This document shows positions 1-7,561 of a DNA stretch of 64,000 nt, in pieces (the first letter of the stretch is position 1; each line of letters starts with the position of its first letter). A model generated the notes under the pieces. The model was not told the DNA's origin and did no database searches. It worked only from the letters and a program-made list of their open reading frames with translations. The stretch covers positions 868,001 through 932,000 of the forward strand of contig CALOBT010000025.1 of assembly GCA_942491575.1 (NCBI GenBank), read 5' to 3'. A program made the translations under genes and the position numbers. This stretch comes from CAZHNW01 sp942491575 (lineage in GTDB: Bacteria; Spirochaetota; UBA4802; UBA5550).

Positions 1-914
1 GAGAATTTTTTCACATCCGGCTTTACGCCTTCCATGGCCTTTTTATTCTCTTCTTTCTGAGTATCAACACCTTCCTTAAGGGTTTCCTGCTTATCCTTCA
101 TGTCTCCCTTAATTGCATCGATGTTTGCCTTATCCTGTCCCTTCTGATCTTCAACCCGCTGCTTATCTTCTGCTTTTCTGTTATCGATCATTTCACGATT
201 TCTTGCTTTTTGATCCTTAACCACCTGTCGGATTTGTTCCCGTTGTTCTTCGAAACGCCTCCGGATATCCTTCTGCATCTCCCTTATTTCCTCTTTAATC
301 TGACGGAGGTTTTTCCGGTTAAGCTCGGAGAGTTCCTTTACACTGAGTGGTTTGCCAGGCTCTACTTCAACTTCTTCCCCCGCCTTGACTTCAACAAATT
401 CTGATTTTTCAACAGTGGCATCCTTTACAGCAACCTTACCTTCAATACAGGAAACCTTTCCTTTTCCATTTTCCTCAGAGACCATGAAATCGGTACCACG
501 GATAGCCGCAATGGTTGTGGGTGTACTGATTTTATAGGAATCACCCTTGGAAAGTTTTTTGCTGATTTTTGAAAATGCATTTCCCTTTTCAAGATGCAGC
601 TCTGATTCTTCCGCATTGAGTTGAGGATTCACTATCAGTTTCTTTACTTCAATAATAGTGTTTTCAAGTATTTTAACGGCATTTTCGCCAAAGTAGATAT
701 CAACGAAGGCTTTTTTACCTGTAATGATTTTCATTCCCTGCTTGACTACATCTCCCACCTGTGCCGCTGTTTTATTGCCATCAGAAACAAGAAAAACTTC
801 ACCGCTGAGGAAGTTTACCAGTCCCTCACGGGCAATCTCAGCCTGTTTTTTTTGACATCCCGCTGCCAGTACCACGAGTGAAGTAATGACTGCGGCTATT
901 ATAATTTTTTTCAT
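1..914 (-). CDS. FecR-domain lipoprotein with charged C-terminal helix (partial)
   Basis: The frame opens at the ATG at 914, behind a GGAGGA-type ribosome site, and is still open at base 1, so the C-terminus lies outside the window. The first ~20 residues form a lipoprotein signal ending in LAAGC. Residues ~30-170 resemble a FecR domain: a segment on a barrier-like surface protein with the typical stretch STPTTIAAIRGTDF. From ~residue 190 the protein is a highly charged Lys/Glu/Gln coiled coil. FecR-domain lipoproteins of this kind are common in spirochaetes, usually not tied to iron-citrate sensing. The likely place is the periplasmic face of a membrane. The specific role is unknown. Confidence 0.85.
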   Translation of the reverse strand, partial: MKKIIIAAVITSLVVLAAGCQKKQAEIAREGLVNFLSGEVFLVSDGNKTAAQVGDVVKQGMKIITGKKAFVDIYFGENAVKILENTIIEVKKLIVNPQLNAEESELHLEKGNAFSKISKKLSKGDSYKISTPTTIAAIRGTDFMVSEENGKGKVSCIEGKVAVKDATVEKSEFVEVKAGEEVEVEPGKPLSVKELSELNRKNLRQIKEEIREMQKDIRRRFEEQREQIRQVVKDQKARNREMIDNRKAEDKQRVEDQKGQDKANIDAIKGDMKDKQETLKEGVDTQKEENKKAMEGVKPDVKKF

Positions 915-1056
915 GAGTTCCTCCTGAACAATTATGTATCCCGGTAAAATCAAGAAACAGAATACACGGATCTAAATTGAATGCAAGTATTAAATACGGT
1001 GCATTCTCTAAAAATAGGCTTAGCTGAAATTGTTTTTTTGGGACTTAAATGATAAA

Positions 1057-1081
1057 GAGCCGGTGAAATATTCACCGGCTC
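1057..1081 (-). terminator. Intrinsic terminator after the small EF-hand-like gene
   Basis: Perfect 11-bp stem (GAGCCGGTGAA with its complement) and a 3-nt loop. On the minus strand it is followed by TTTATCATTT. It lies between the 67-aa gene and the FecR gene, so it separates their transcripts. Confidence 0.8.
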
Positions 1082-1110
1082 CATTGCGATGAGTTCATAT
1101 GAAAACAGTC

Positions 1111-1314
1111 TTATCCCGCAACAACTTTAACGGTACCGTTTTCAATCATGTGCTGCAGCTCTGCGAGGAGCTTCTTCTCCTGTGCATCGATAACCCCGTC
1201 TTCATCCGCGAGCATTAAAATTCTTTCGCGTTCCATCTGGGTTACCTGCCCGTCTTCGATAGCCTTTTTAATCATTGCATGGAGTTTTTCTGCTGATTTG
1301 CTCGGTTTCATCAT
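1111..1314 (-). CDS. Small helical protein with degenerate EF-hand-like loop
   Basis: 67 residues, rich in Lys, Glu and Met, starting at ATG-ATG behind GGAAGAG. It is predicted to be all-helical, with one loop ADEDGVIDAQE that matches the EF-hand pattern from position 3 onward (D-x-D-G-x-I-D-x-x-E) but has Leu where the first Asp ligand would be. No signal peptide, so cytoplasmic. It is monocistronic, with its own terminator. I do not recognise a named family; a calcium-binding role is only suggested by the loop. Confidence 0.7.
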   Translation of the reverse strand: MMKPSKSAEKLHAMIKKAIEDGQVTQMERERILMLADEDGVIDAQEKKLLAELQHMIENGTVKVVAG

Positions 1315-1407
1315 GGTACTCTTCCCTCTGAATCCTGTATTACAGCCAGTGGTATATCAGCTGTGTTAAAACATTCATATTCACCGCATTTATTTTTGTC
1401 AACTGTT

Positions 1408-2031
1408 TCAGCATTTAAGTCTGGGGTTGCTCTCCTGCTCCCGGGATTGATTTCTGAACATATCAAGAACAGCCACCATAAACGGTTCAAGGTCTTCAAT
1501 ATATCTGACGTCGCTGGTAAGTCGCCACATGGTGAGGGCACCTTCGTGAAGATGTATCATCCGCTGTGCCAGGAGCCTGTTATCCAGATCCCTTTTGAGA
1601 AGACCATTGTTTTTCATGGTATTGAAAATTCCATCCAGTATGCTGTACCAGCGGTTTATTATATCATTTATGGTTTTGCCCATATCACTGGTGGAGTAAT
1701 CTATATGAAACGCCGCCTCCGCTATGGGGCATCCGCGGTAATTCAGCTGCATATCCTTTTTAAGCTGTACCACCCATTCCCTGGTAAAATCTTCAAAACT
1801 GTCGGATTCTCCCGCAATCCGCTCCATGGTTGCGATTATATAATCATTATAGCCGAGGACGCACTCCCGGACCAGGTCATTCTTTGAAGGAAAATGCTGA
1901 TAGAAGGTCGCCTTTGCAACCTCCGAATCGGCAATAATCTGATTGATACCGGTACTGAGAACCCCCTGAACATAAAAAAGCCTTGTTGCAGTTCGTATTA
2001 TCCTCTCCCTAACCCCTGGCTTTTTATTCAT
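1408..2031 (-). CDS. TetR/AcrR-family transcriptional regulator
   Basis: 207 residues from the ATG at 2031 (AGGTTAG upstream); a longer in-frame start upstream would run through the operator. The N-terminal helix-turn-helix is clear (INQIIADSEVAKATFYQHF, residues ~27-45). The C-terminal helical domain, with CPIAEAA and a conserved Asp/His-rich ligand pocket region, fits TetR regulators of the YxaF/LmrA type. A perfect 18-bp palindrome stands 44 bp upstream (2075-2092), so autoregulation is likely. That palindrome also lies in a rightward promoter; see the candidate RNA at 2102. The inducer is unknown. Confidence 0.9.
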   Translation of the reverse strand: MNKKPGVRERIIRTATRLFYVQGVLSTGINQIIADSEVAKATFYQHFPSKNDLVRECVLGYNDYIIATMERIAGESDSFEDFTREWVVQLKKDMQLNYRGCPIAEAAFHIDYSTSDMGKTINDIINRWYSILDGIFNTMKNNGLLKRDLDNRLLAQRMIHLHEGALTMWRLTSDVRYIEDLEPFMVAVLDMFRNQSREQESNPRLKC

Positions 2032-2066
2032 TTCTAACCTTTTTAAAAAAAAATTTAAATATTTAA

Positions 2067-2095
2067 TTGACACCAGACAGACTTGTCTGTCTAAT
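2067..2095 (+). promoter_or_regulatory. Rightward sigma70 promoter overlapped by TetR operator
   Basis: TTGACA (2067-2072), a 17-bp spacer, then TCTAAT (2090-2095): near-consensus on the plus strand. The perfect inverted repeat AGACAGACTTGTCTGTCT (2075-2092) fills the spacer and touches the -10 box, so a bound TetR dimer would block this promoter. The same operator lies just upstream of the TetR gene on the other strand. Seen directly: the boxes and the palindrome. Inferred: that the neighbouring TetR binds here. Confidence 0.7.
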
Positions 2096-2101
2096 CGCAA
2101 A

Positions 2102-2358
2102 TGTTGATGAATATTGCAAGTAATTAATTAACTGAGATTCTACCAACGTGAGCAAATTTCAAGTAATAAAATTCATCATCATACAGGATGATTCGGAAAC
2201 GTGACTACGGCTTTTTTGAAGTTTATCGAAGATATGGATTAAATATCAACCGGTTTTCAGAATCTGATTAAAATTGTTGATCCACAGGGTAAGTTTTTCG
2301 AAACAGGACCCTGATCACTCCTCACACACAGGCGCGCCGAAAGGCGCGCATTTTTTTT
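2102..2358 (+). ncRNA. Candidate TetR-controlled small RNA
   Basis: Between the strong rightward promoter (-10 at 2090-2095) and a strong rightward terminator (stem 2332-2349, eight T to 2358) lie about 250 bases with no convincing gene. The longest plus-strand frames are 8, 18 and 27 codons, without good ribosome sites. A discrete ~250-nt transcript is therefore predicted. It could be a regulatory RNA or a message for a very short peptide (27 codons from 2187). Purely inferred from signals. Confidence 0.4.
2332..2358 (+). terminator. Rightward intrinsic terminator with GAAA tetraloop
   Basis: GCGCGCC, GAAA loop, GGCGCGC, then A and eight T. The T-run is on the plus strand although no annotated plus-strand gene precedes it. 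This is the main reason to propose the short transcript starting near 2102. Confidence 0.75.
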
Positions 2359-2371
2359 GCCCCGCCTGCAG

Positions 2372-2405
2372 AAAAAAAAGGGGTGCCCCCTTTGGAGCAC
2401 CCCCT
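2372..2405 (-). terminator. Terminator of the alkaline phosphatase gene
   Basis: On the minus strand a GGGGTGC/GCACCCC stem is followed by eight T, 36 bp after the phosphatase stop codon. The sequence GGGGCACCCC followed by a T-run recurs in the terminator at 16064-16101. Confidence 0.8.
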
Positions 2406-2440
2406 GAAAAACTGAGTAGCTTTAATGAAAGAGTTGAATG

Positions 2441-4027
2441 CTATTTCACTCCGGTAATATCCTGAATGAAATGATTTATCTGAGTATTATCAAGAATATC
2501 AGTTCCGGGATACCATGATCCCTTATAGACATCAAGTTCATCCACTCTTGCGCCTTTTCCGTAGAGTCTTACCAGTTCATTGGTGTGCTCAACAGGCATT
2601 CCATACTCATAGGAAACTTCACCATCCGGATACTGTGGTATCATTCCATACATAAAGGAAGGATCATAACTCTGTGTTGGCAGATCTCCGCTCGCCAGTG
2701 TGTTGTTCGGATCAAAACGGATATAGCCATTGTTATGATCTGCAGTGACAAGAATTATGGTATTTTCCCAGGTAATGCTGTCTCCTTCCTGATCAACATA
2801 TGCTGCAGCGGCTTCGACAGCCTTGTGAAGGTCATAGACACTTCCAACCATGTGACTGTAATTTGCAATATGATTCGCCCAGTCAATGTCCCCCTGTTCG
2901 ATTATGGCAAAAAAACCGTCTTCATCCTGGGAGAGTACCTTCAGGGCTGCATTTACAGCATCCGCAAGGGTCGGATCTTCATCGTTCGCACGGGTAAATG
3001 CAGGAGATCCGGGAGTGTCTGACGGTACATAATGGTCGAACATGTTTCCCAGAGGATTATTCTCCCCGCCAAAGAGAGCCCAGAGTTTTTTCCCCGCCGC
3101 AATAGCGCTGTCTGCAGCAGCCAGAAGATTGGCGGCTCCATCCTGACCATCAATACGCTCAACAAACTGATATTCAGTATCCGCCATAAGTTCTGTTTTC
3201 AGATCATCGGGAAGGTAGGTGACAATACCACCACCCTGGGCAGAAGCGTCAAAAGGATTTTGTCCTGCGGCAATTACTACTTCCGGTTTGGCATTCCTGA
3301 TCATGTCTTCTGCAATGAATCGATCGCCAAAATAGTTGGAATCGGAACTCCAGTTTTCCCTTTCAGGATTATGAGCAACAAATGCAGCGGGAGTTGCATG
3401 GTTGAATGGTACCGTAGAAATACATCCAAGTGAATAACCCTTCTGATCACGAAGTTTTTCCGCGATGGTGACCAGTTCTCCATCCGCGGGATCCCCAATG
3501 AGCCAGGAGAGGTTGTGATACTGGGTTTTTTTTCCCGTTGCCAGGGCTGTTGCTGAAGAGGCAGATCCAGTTGCGGGAATCTTTCCATACAGTTTATTAG
3601 TAAAATAATCATCCGCAGGAGTGTCCATTAGTGGATATGGCTTTGTTCCGCCTGTAACTGGATTATACCCATAATAAGGATTAACATTTTCAGGATCATA
3701 GAGTGATACCAGGTAATCTGTAATATCAGAACTGCTCGCTCCAGCTTCAGGCACCCAACCTTCAGAAGTTGCCTTATACTTACCATAGGTGTCAGCATCC
3801 CATGTAGTGACATTTGCCTTATAATCAAAGCTATGAAATGAAAGTCCATTGTCGGTACCGGTGAGATAGCGGCTCCCCGCTACTTCCGAGTTATACCCCA
3901 TCCCGTCTCCGATAAACAGAATTACATGTTTTACTTTTTTTGAAGCATCCCCTGAACCGCCGCTATCACAGGCAGCTATGGGCAACAGCAGTGATACAAA
4001 AAGAAATATCAGCTTCTTAATACTCAT
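2441..4027 (-). CDS. Alkaline phosphatase (PhoA family), lipoprotein
   Basis: 528 residues from the ATG at 4027, chosen because GGAGGAGA stands just before it. The signal ends in the lipobox PIAAC (Cys20), so the enzyme is membrane-anchored outside the cytoplasm. It hydrolyses phosphate monoesters. Family motifs are visible: metal Asp in FIGDGMG (~residue 41), the nucleophile Ser in TGSASSATALATG (PhoA has TDSAAS, so the Asp before Ser is Gly here), QGDIDWANH, VTADHNNG and the late His in VEHTN. The length is slightly above E. coli PhoA. It is monocistronic. Likely role: scavenging phosphate from organic phosphates; a Pho box was not identified. Confidence 0.93.
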   Translation of the reverse strand: MSIKKLIFLFVSLLLPIAACDSGGSGDASKKVKHVILFIGDGMGYNSEVAGSRYLTGTDNGLSFHSFDYKANVTTWDADTYGKYKATSEGWVPEAGASSSDITDYLVSLYDPENVNPYYGYNPVTGGTKPYPLMDTPADDYFTNKLYGKIPATGSASSATALATGKKTQYHNLSWLIGDPADGELVTIAEKLRDQKGYSLGCISTVPFNHATPAAFVAHNPERENWSSDSNYFGDRFIAEDMIRNAKPEVVIAAGQNPFDASAQGGGIVTYLPDDLKTELMADTEYQFVERIDGQDGAANLLAAADSAIAAGKKLWALFGGENNPLGNMFDHYVPSDTPGSPAFTRANDEDPTLADAVNAALKVLSQDEDGFFAIIEQGDIDWANHIANYSHMVGSVYDLHKAVEAAAAYVDQEGDSITWENTIILVTADHNNGYIRFDPNNTLASGDLPTQSYDPSFMYGMIPQYPDGEVSYEYGMPVEHTNELVRLYGKGARVDELDVYKGSWYPGTDILDNTQINHFIQDITGVK

Positions 4028-4439
4028 TGTCTCCTCCAAGAGTTTTAATTAAAACCGCAAAGCGGTTTATTCCGGTTCTCACTTTCTATACCGCTCTTTT
4101 AATCTATTTGTCTGCCGTATAAAATAAGTGAGTTATCATTCCGGTTGTACCTTCTTTAGCACATTTTAAGGGCCTCAGTCTTATGATTTGCTGATATATC
4201 AGAGGATAGACGTGATGATTTTCAGATATCAGTATTTGAAAAGTGGAAGTAAAAAACATTACGTAAAGGCTATTAAAAATTCACGGGATATAAATTTCAG
4301 GATTATGCCGATCTATCAGGTTTTGATTAAAAGAGGTAAATGAGAACGCAGATAACGCGGCAAATAAGATTATTGCAAAAAATATATGGAATTATGAAAA
4401 CAGGATTCCTGATATTTTAATGATTATATTTCGAGGCGG
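4028..4439. other. Intergenic stretch with no confident gene
   Basis: AT-rich. The plus strand holds a 42-codon frame at 4215-4343 preceded by GAGGA, whose TGA overlaps the ATG of a 26-codon frame. Neither product resembles anything I know, so they are not called. The promoter of the phosphatase should lie near 4040-4130. Confidence 0.4.
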
Positions 4440-4467
4440 AAAAAAAAAGAGGACCCGGAGGTCCTCT
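4440..4467 (-). terminator. Leftward intrinsic terminator
   Basis: Stem AGAGGACC/GGTCCTCT with loop CGGA, followed on the minus strand by nine T. It sits 70 bp after the stop of the small lipoprotein gene at 4537-4698 and supports that gene being transcribed. Confidence 0.75.
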
Positions 4468-4536
4468 AAATAACTGGTTGTTTAATGGGACTAAATGAAG
4501 CCGTGTAATATTAAAGTATTTTCAAATATTCATAAA

Positions 4537-4698
4537 TCAATTCTGATGACTCTCTGTGGAACCGCTGGAATTCCCCTTCCCCTCTCCAAACTTTTTTTTC
4601 CCGAAATCAATGCATGACAGTAAAAAGACAGTTAATATACTCATTGCAATATATAGTGAAACAATGAATAAATTTGAAAAGAAATGTTTTACATCCAT
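4537..4698 (-). CDS. Small putative lipoprotein
   Basis: 53 residues from the ATG at 4698 (an in-frame ATG also exists at 4713); AGAGG lies 7 bases before 4698. The N-terminal ~30 residues form a hydrophobic segment ending in FLLSC, a plausible lipobox, followed by a short hydrophilic Gly/Ser/Lys tail. A leftward terminator follows it. I know no family for it. The signal-like N-terminus plus ribosome site plus terminator make a real gene likely, but short hydrophobic frames do arise by chance. Confidence 0.5.
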   Translation of the reverse strand: MDVKHFFSNLFIVSLYIAMSILTVFLLSCIDFGKKKFGEGKGNSSGSTESHQN

Positions 4699-4914
4699 TA
4701 CTCCGCCTCTCATAAATATTATTTGTCTTCGTCAGTCCTGCAACCAATCCATTACGCTATTTTTTTCATCTCCCTGTACCTGTAATCATAATAAAAATTC
4801 ATCAAAGGTCTTGTAGAAAACTGATAAATCAAGAGTTAATATGATCAATTTCAGATATCAAATTCTGCTTTAGATTTCAAATATGAAAAAATTACTGAAT
4901 AACATAAAAAATTG

Positions 4915-4954
4915 TTGCCAATAACAAACAATGTATTATATTTGTTATTAACAA
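4915..4954 (+). promoter_or_regulatory. Promoter and MarR-type operator of the peptide/radical SAM cluster
   Basis: TTGCCA (4915-4920), a 16-bp spacer and TATATT (4937-4942). A perfect 9-bp inverted repeat AATAACAAA...TTTGTTATT spans 4920-4949, and a second palindrome TTGTTATTAACAA covers 4942-4954. Both overlap the -10 region, as expected of an autoregulatory MarR operator. The regulator gene starts at 4979. Confidence 0.65.
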
Positions 4955-4978
4955 TACTTGCTAGTGTCAACAAAAATT

Positions 4979-5398
4979 ATGAATAGAAATATAATAGAAA
5001 CCATACTGAAAATTAACAACTACTGCCTATCGGAACGACAGAAGAAGGAGATTTTATCCGACCTCTCTGCGAAAGAGGCTGAAATCGTTATTTCAATAAA
5101 TCCGGAAGAGCAAATCAGCAGTACGGATCTTGCATCCCGAAATGACCTTTCCCCTTCCCGGATGAGCAGAATTGTTGACAAACTGTGTCAGAAGGGTTAT
5201 TGTATAAGGCATTCATCGGAACAGGACCGAAGGGCAATTGAAATTTCACTCTCAAAGACGGGCCTTGAACAGCGGGAAATATTGATCCGGCACAGCATGG
5301 CCTGTGAAGAGAATCTGCGGGCGCATCTCAACCCGGAAGAACTGAAAACGGTTCAGGATGCCCTTGACATACTGATTACAAGTTTTGACCGAGGATAA
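4979..5398 (+). CDS. MarR-family transcriptional regulator
   Basis: 139 residues from the ATG at 4979; the upstream in-frame TTG would start inside the operator region. Winged helix: ISSTDLASRNDLSPSRMSRI (recognition helix ~residues 45-64) followed by the wing with SSEQDRRAIEISL, the DxR signature of MarR proteins. It has several Cys (DKLCQKGYC and MACEE), which could sense thiol-reactive or metalloid stress; that is inference. Its stop lies 1 bp before the methyltransferase start, so the two are co-transcribed. It most likely controls the whole cluster to ~9434. Confidence 0.9.
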   Translation: MNRNIIETILKINNYCLSERQKKEILSDLSAKEAEIVISINPEEQISSTDLASRNDLSPSRMSRIVDKLCQKGYCIRHSSEQDRRAIEISLSKTGLEQREILIRHSMACEENLRAHLNPEELKTVQDALDILITSFDRG

Positions 5399-5399
5399 T

Positions 5400-6041
5400 A
5401 TGACCATAGAAAAAATAACCCTGCAGACCATCAATAACAGGTACAGCGCCCTTTCGGAAAGCGCCTGCTGCCTCTCCTGCGGCGGCGCCATCGATCACTG
5501 TGAGGTAAAACCGGGGGACACCTGCGTAGACCTTGGAAGCGGACGCGGCAATGATGTTCTCCGCCTTGCGGATATGACCGGAACAGAAGGCAGGGCCTAC
5601 GGTATTGATGTTTCCGATGGAATGCTGAAAAAGGCGAAAAAAACCGCGGAAAAATTCGGCGTTACCAATGCTGAGTTTATAAAGAGTGAACTTGAAGATA
5701 TCCCACTTGATACAGAGTGTGCGGATATCATAATCTCGAACTGTACAATAAATCACGCTGAAGATAAAGAGAGGGTCTGGAAGGAAGTTAACCGGATTCT
5801 GAAAAAAAACGGCTGCTTTGTCGTCAGTGATATTTATTCAACAGAAACGGTTCCCCAGGAATACCGTAGTGACCCGCAGGCCATTGCAGAATGCTGGGCG
5901 GGGGCTGACACAAAGGAAGTTTATCTTCAGACATTAAAAAATGCCGGTTTCGAAGAAATCACCATTATCGAGGAAAGTACCCCCTATCCAAAAGGCTCAA
6001 TAGAAGTAGCCAGCTGGACGATTAAAGGGGTAAAGAAATAG
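5400..6041 (+). CDS. ArsM-like SAM-dependent methyltransferase
   Basis: 213 residues from the ATG at 5400; GAGG at 5391-5394 decides this over an upstream TTG. Class I methyltransferase: SAM motif VDLGSGRGNDVLRLA (~residues 43-57). It keeps the three Cys positions of arsenite methyltransferases: an N-terminal ACCLSC (Cys23/24/27), Cys115 in SNCTIN and Cys165 in ECWAGA. By family knowledge these Cys bind trivalent arsenic and methylation follows. In this context the substrate could be arsenic, another soft element, or the Cys-rich peptide encoded 14 bp downstream. It is smaller than most ArsM proteins, lacking the C-terminal domain. The methyltransferase fold is certain, the substrate open. 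Confidence 0.85.
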   Translation: MTIEKITLQTINNRYSALSESACCLSCGGAIDHCEVKPGDTCVDLGSGRGNDVLRLADMTGTEGRAYGIDVSDGMLKKAKKTAEKFGVTNAEFIKSELEDIPLDTECADIIISNCTINHAEDKERVWKEVNRILKKNGCFVVSDIYSTETVPQEYRSDPQAIAECWAGADTKEVYLQTLKNAGFEEITIIEESTPYPKGSIEVASWTIKGVKK

Positions 6042-6055
6042 AAGAGGTAAGTTGA

Positions 6056-6151
6056 ATGAAGTCTCTTATTCAAAAAAAAGAATCAAAAGATTTATCCGTA
6101 GCTCAATGCTGCGCGAAAGTTTCCCCCATTGTTGCGGGATGCCACGACTGA
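6056..6151 (+). CDS. Cys-rich 31-residue peptide, candidate radical SAM substrate
   Basis: 31 codons with a good ribosome site (AGAGGT at 6043-6048, 7-nt spacer). A Lys/Glu/Ser-rich N-terminal half could be a leader; the C-terminal half SVAQCCAKVSPIVAGCHD has three Cys and would be the core. It sits between a methyltransferase and a radical SAM/SPASM gene, the usual place of a ribosomal-peptide precursor. A 14-bp hairpin follows 9 nt after the stop. The stop is TGA and the frame stays open and in phase with the radical SAM gene (28 sense codons), so readthrough or Sec at this UGA is formally possible, but the hairpin loop does not look like a SECIS. I know no named family for it. Confidence 0.6.
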   Translation: MKSLIQKKESKDLSVAQCCAKVSPIVAGCHD

Positions 6152-6160
6152 TTCATCGCG

Positions 6161-6192
6161 GGGCTGCCGGAAAACAATTTTTCTGGCAGCCC
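6161..6192 (+). terminator. Strong stem-loop between peptide and radical SAM gene (attenuator)
   Basis: GGGCTGCC pairs perfectly with GGCAGCCC and the stem continues through one G-T pair and GAAA/TTTC to 14 bp with loop CAAT. A weak T-rich tract (TATTTT) follows. Partial termination here would give more peptide mRNA than maturase mRNA, as is common in peptide-modification operons. A SECIS role is less likely because the loop has no G. Confidence 0.6.
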
Positions 6193-6235
6193 TATTTTAG
6201 AATTACAGCATGAACTCAAAAACGAGAAAAACATT

Positions 6236-7561
6236 ATGAACAAAACATTTTCAAAATACAACCTGATGGGTAAACTTACAGATTCAGAGAATTATTTTCT
6301 TATAAATCCACTCAGCGGCAATGCGGACATTCTTGATCCCGCAAAAGCAGAGGAAATCACCACTGAGTCTTTAACCGATATTGATGAATATATCGCAAAG
6401 GGATACCTTGTCGATCCTGAAGAAGAGAAACAGCGGTACCGCCGGGCCTATCTGGACTTCATCGATAACCGGGATGAATCGGAAATTCAGATATTTTTTG
6501 TTCCCCACTACTCCTGTAATTTCAACTGTTCCTACTGTTACCAGGATGAATATGAATGGGACATGGGCCCCCTTACAAAAGAAATAATTGATGCATTCTT
6601 TTCATATGTTGAAACCGAGTTTGCAGGCAGGCAGAAGTATATAACAGTTTTCGGAGGAGAACCCCTGCTTCCATCTAAGAAGGTAAAGGAGAACCTCTCC
6701 TACTTCCTTCAAAAATCAAAAGAAAACAGTCTCGATGTTGCAGTGGTAACCAACGGCTACCACCTGAAAGAATATCTCACTATTCTGGAGAGTGCAAATA
6801 TCAGGGAAATACAGGTTACCCTGGACGGCACGGAAAAAATACACAATGCCCGCAGGCAGCTCAATGGCGGAGGAGAAACCTTCGGTGCAATAGTTGAAGG
6901 TATCGACAGCGCCCTCCAATCGGGATTTCCCGTCAACCTGAGGGTTGTTGCGGACCGTGAAAATATTGACGACCTCGTCGGCCTCGCAGAGTTTGCAAAG
7001 GACCGCGGCTGGACCGGCAACGTTCTTTTTAAAACTCAGATCGGCCGCAACTATGAACTGCACCACTGCCAGGCAAAGGCGGCTACCCTTTTTGACCGCG
7101 CCGCCCTCTACGAAAAGATCTACCGTCTTATCCGGGAATATCCCGTAATAATGGAATTTCATCGTCCTGCATTTTCCATCAGCCGGTTTCTCTTTGATAA
7201 CGGAGAACTTCCCGATCCGCTTTTTGATTCATGTCCCGGCTGTAAAACCGAATGGGCATTTGACTACACCGGGACAATCTACTCCTGCACCGCCACTGTA
7301 GGGAAGAAAGAAGAGAAGCTGGGAACATTTTTCCCGGAAAGAACTCTTCGTGAAGACATCACGGAAGAATGGGAAGATCGCGATGTAACCTCAATACCCG
7401 AATGCACCGATTGCCCTTCTCAGCTTCTCTGCGGCGGAGGTTGCGCAGCGGTAGCTAAAAACACCCACGGAAAAATTCAAAGCCCTGACTGCAGGCCGGT
7501 GAAAGACCTGCTCTCACTTGGAATTTCATATTATTTCGAAAAGGAGATGAACAATGAGTGA
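6236..7561 (+). CDS. Radical SAM/SPASM peptide-maturase-like protein
   Basis: 441 residues. The radical SAM cluster motif CNFNCSYC (Cys94, 98, 101) is followed by FGGEP (~139-143). The C-terminal SPASM domain carries Cys333, 336, 351, 390, 393, 399, 403 and 419, enough for two auxiliary Fe-S clusters. Residues 1-80 resemble the leader-binding N-terminal region of peptide maturases. Enzymes of this group modify peptides or proteins (thioether, C-C links, decarboxylation). The peptide gene ends 84 bp upstream. The ribosome site before 6236 is weak, so translation may be low or coupled. The gene overlaps the next by 8 bp. Substrate inferred from position. Confidence 0.88.
   Translation: MNKTFSKYNLMGKLTDSENYFLINPLSGNADILDPAKAEEITTESLTDIDEYIAKGYLVDPEEEKQRYRRAYLDFIDNRDESEIQIFFVPHYSCNFNCSYCYQDEYEWDMGPLTKEIIDAFFSYVETEFAGRQKYITVFGGEPLLPSKKVKENLSYFLQKSKENSLDVAVVTNGYHLKEYLTILESANIREIQVTLDGTEKIHNARRQLNGGGETFGAIVEGIDSALQSGFPVNLRVVADRENIDDLVGLAEFAKDRGWTGNVLFKTQIGRNYELHHCQAKAATLFDRAALYEKIYRLIREYPVIMEFHRPAFSISRFLFDNGELPDPLFDSCPGCKTEWAFDYTGTIYSCTATVGKKEEKLGTFFPERTLREDITEEWEDRDVTSIPECTDCPSQLLCGGGCAAVAKNTHGKIQSPDCRPVKDLLSLGISYYFEKEMNNE

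Noticed and set aside
1363..1887. Long plus-strand frame (174 codons) across the TetR gene
   Set aside because: Antisense shadow of a clear TetR regulator.
2274..2465. Plus-strand frame of 63 codons over the two terminators
   Set aside because: It consists largely of terminator hairpins and has no ribosome site or domain.
4215..4343. 42-codon plus-strand frame with GAGGA upstream and coupled 26-codon frame
   Set aside because: No recognisable product, no plus-strand terminator; likely chance in AT-rich DNA.
6149..6192. Selenocysteine insertion at the UGA of the Cys-rich peptide
   Set aside because: The hairpin is at the right distance but its loop CAAT lacks the G expected of bacterial SECIS loops, and a precursor-plus-attenuator reading explains it. 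Kept only as an alternative.
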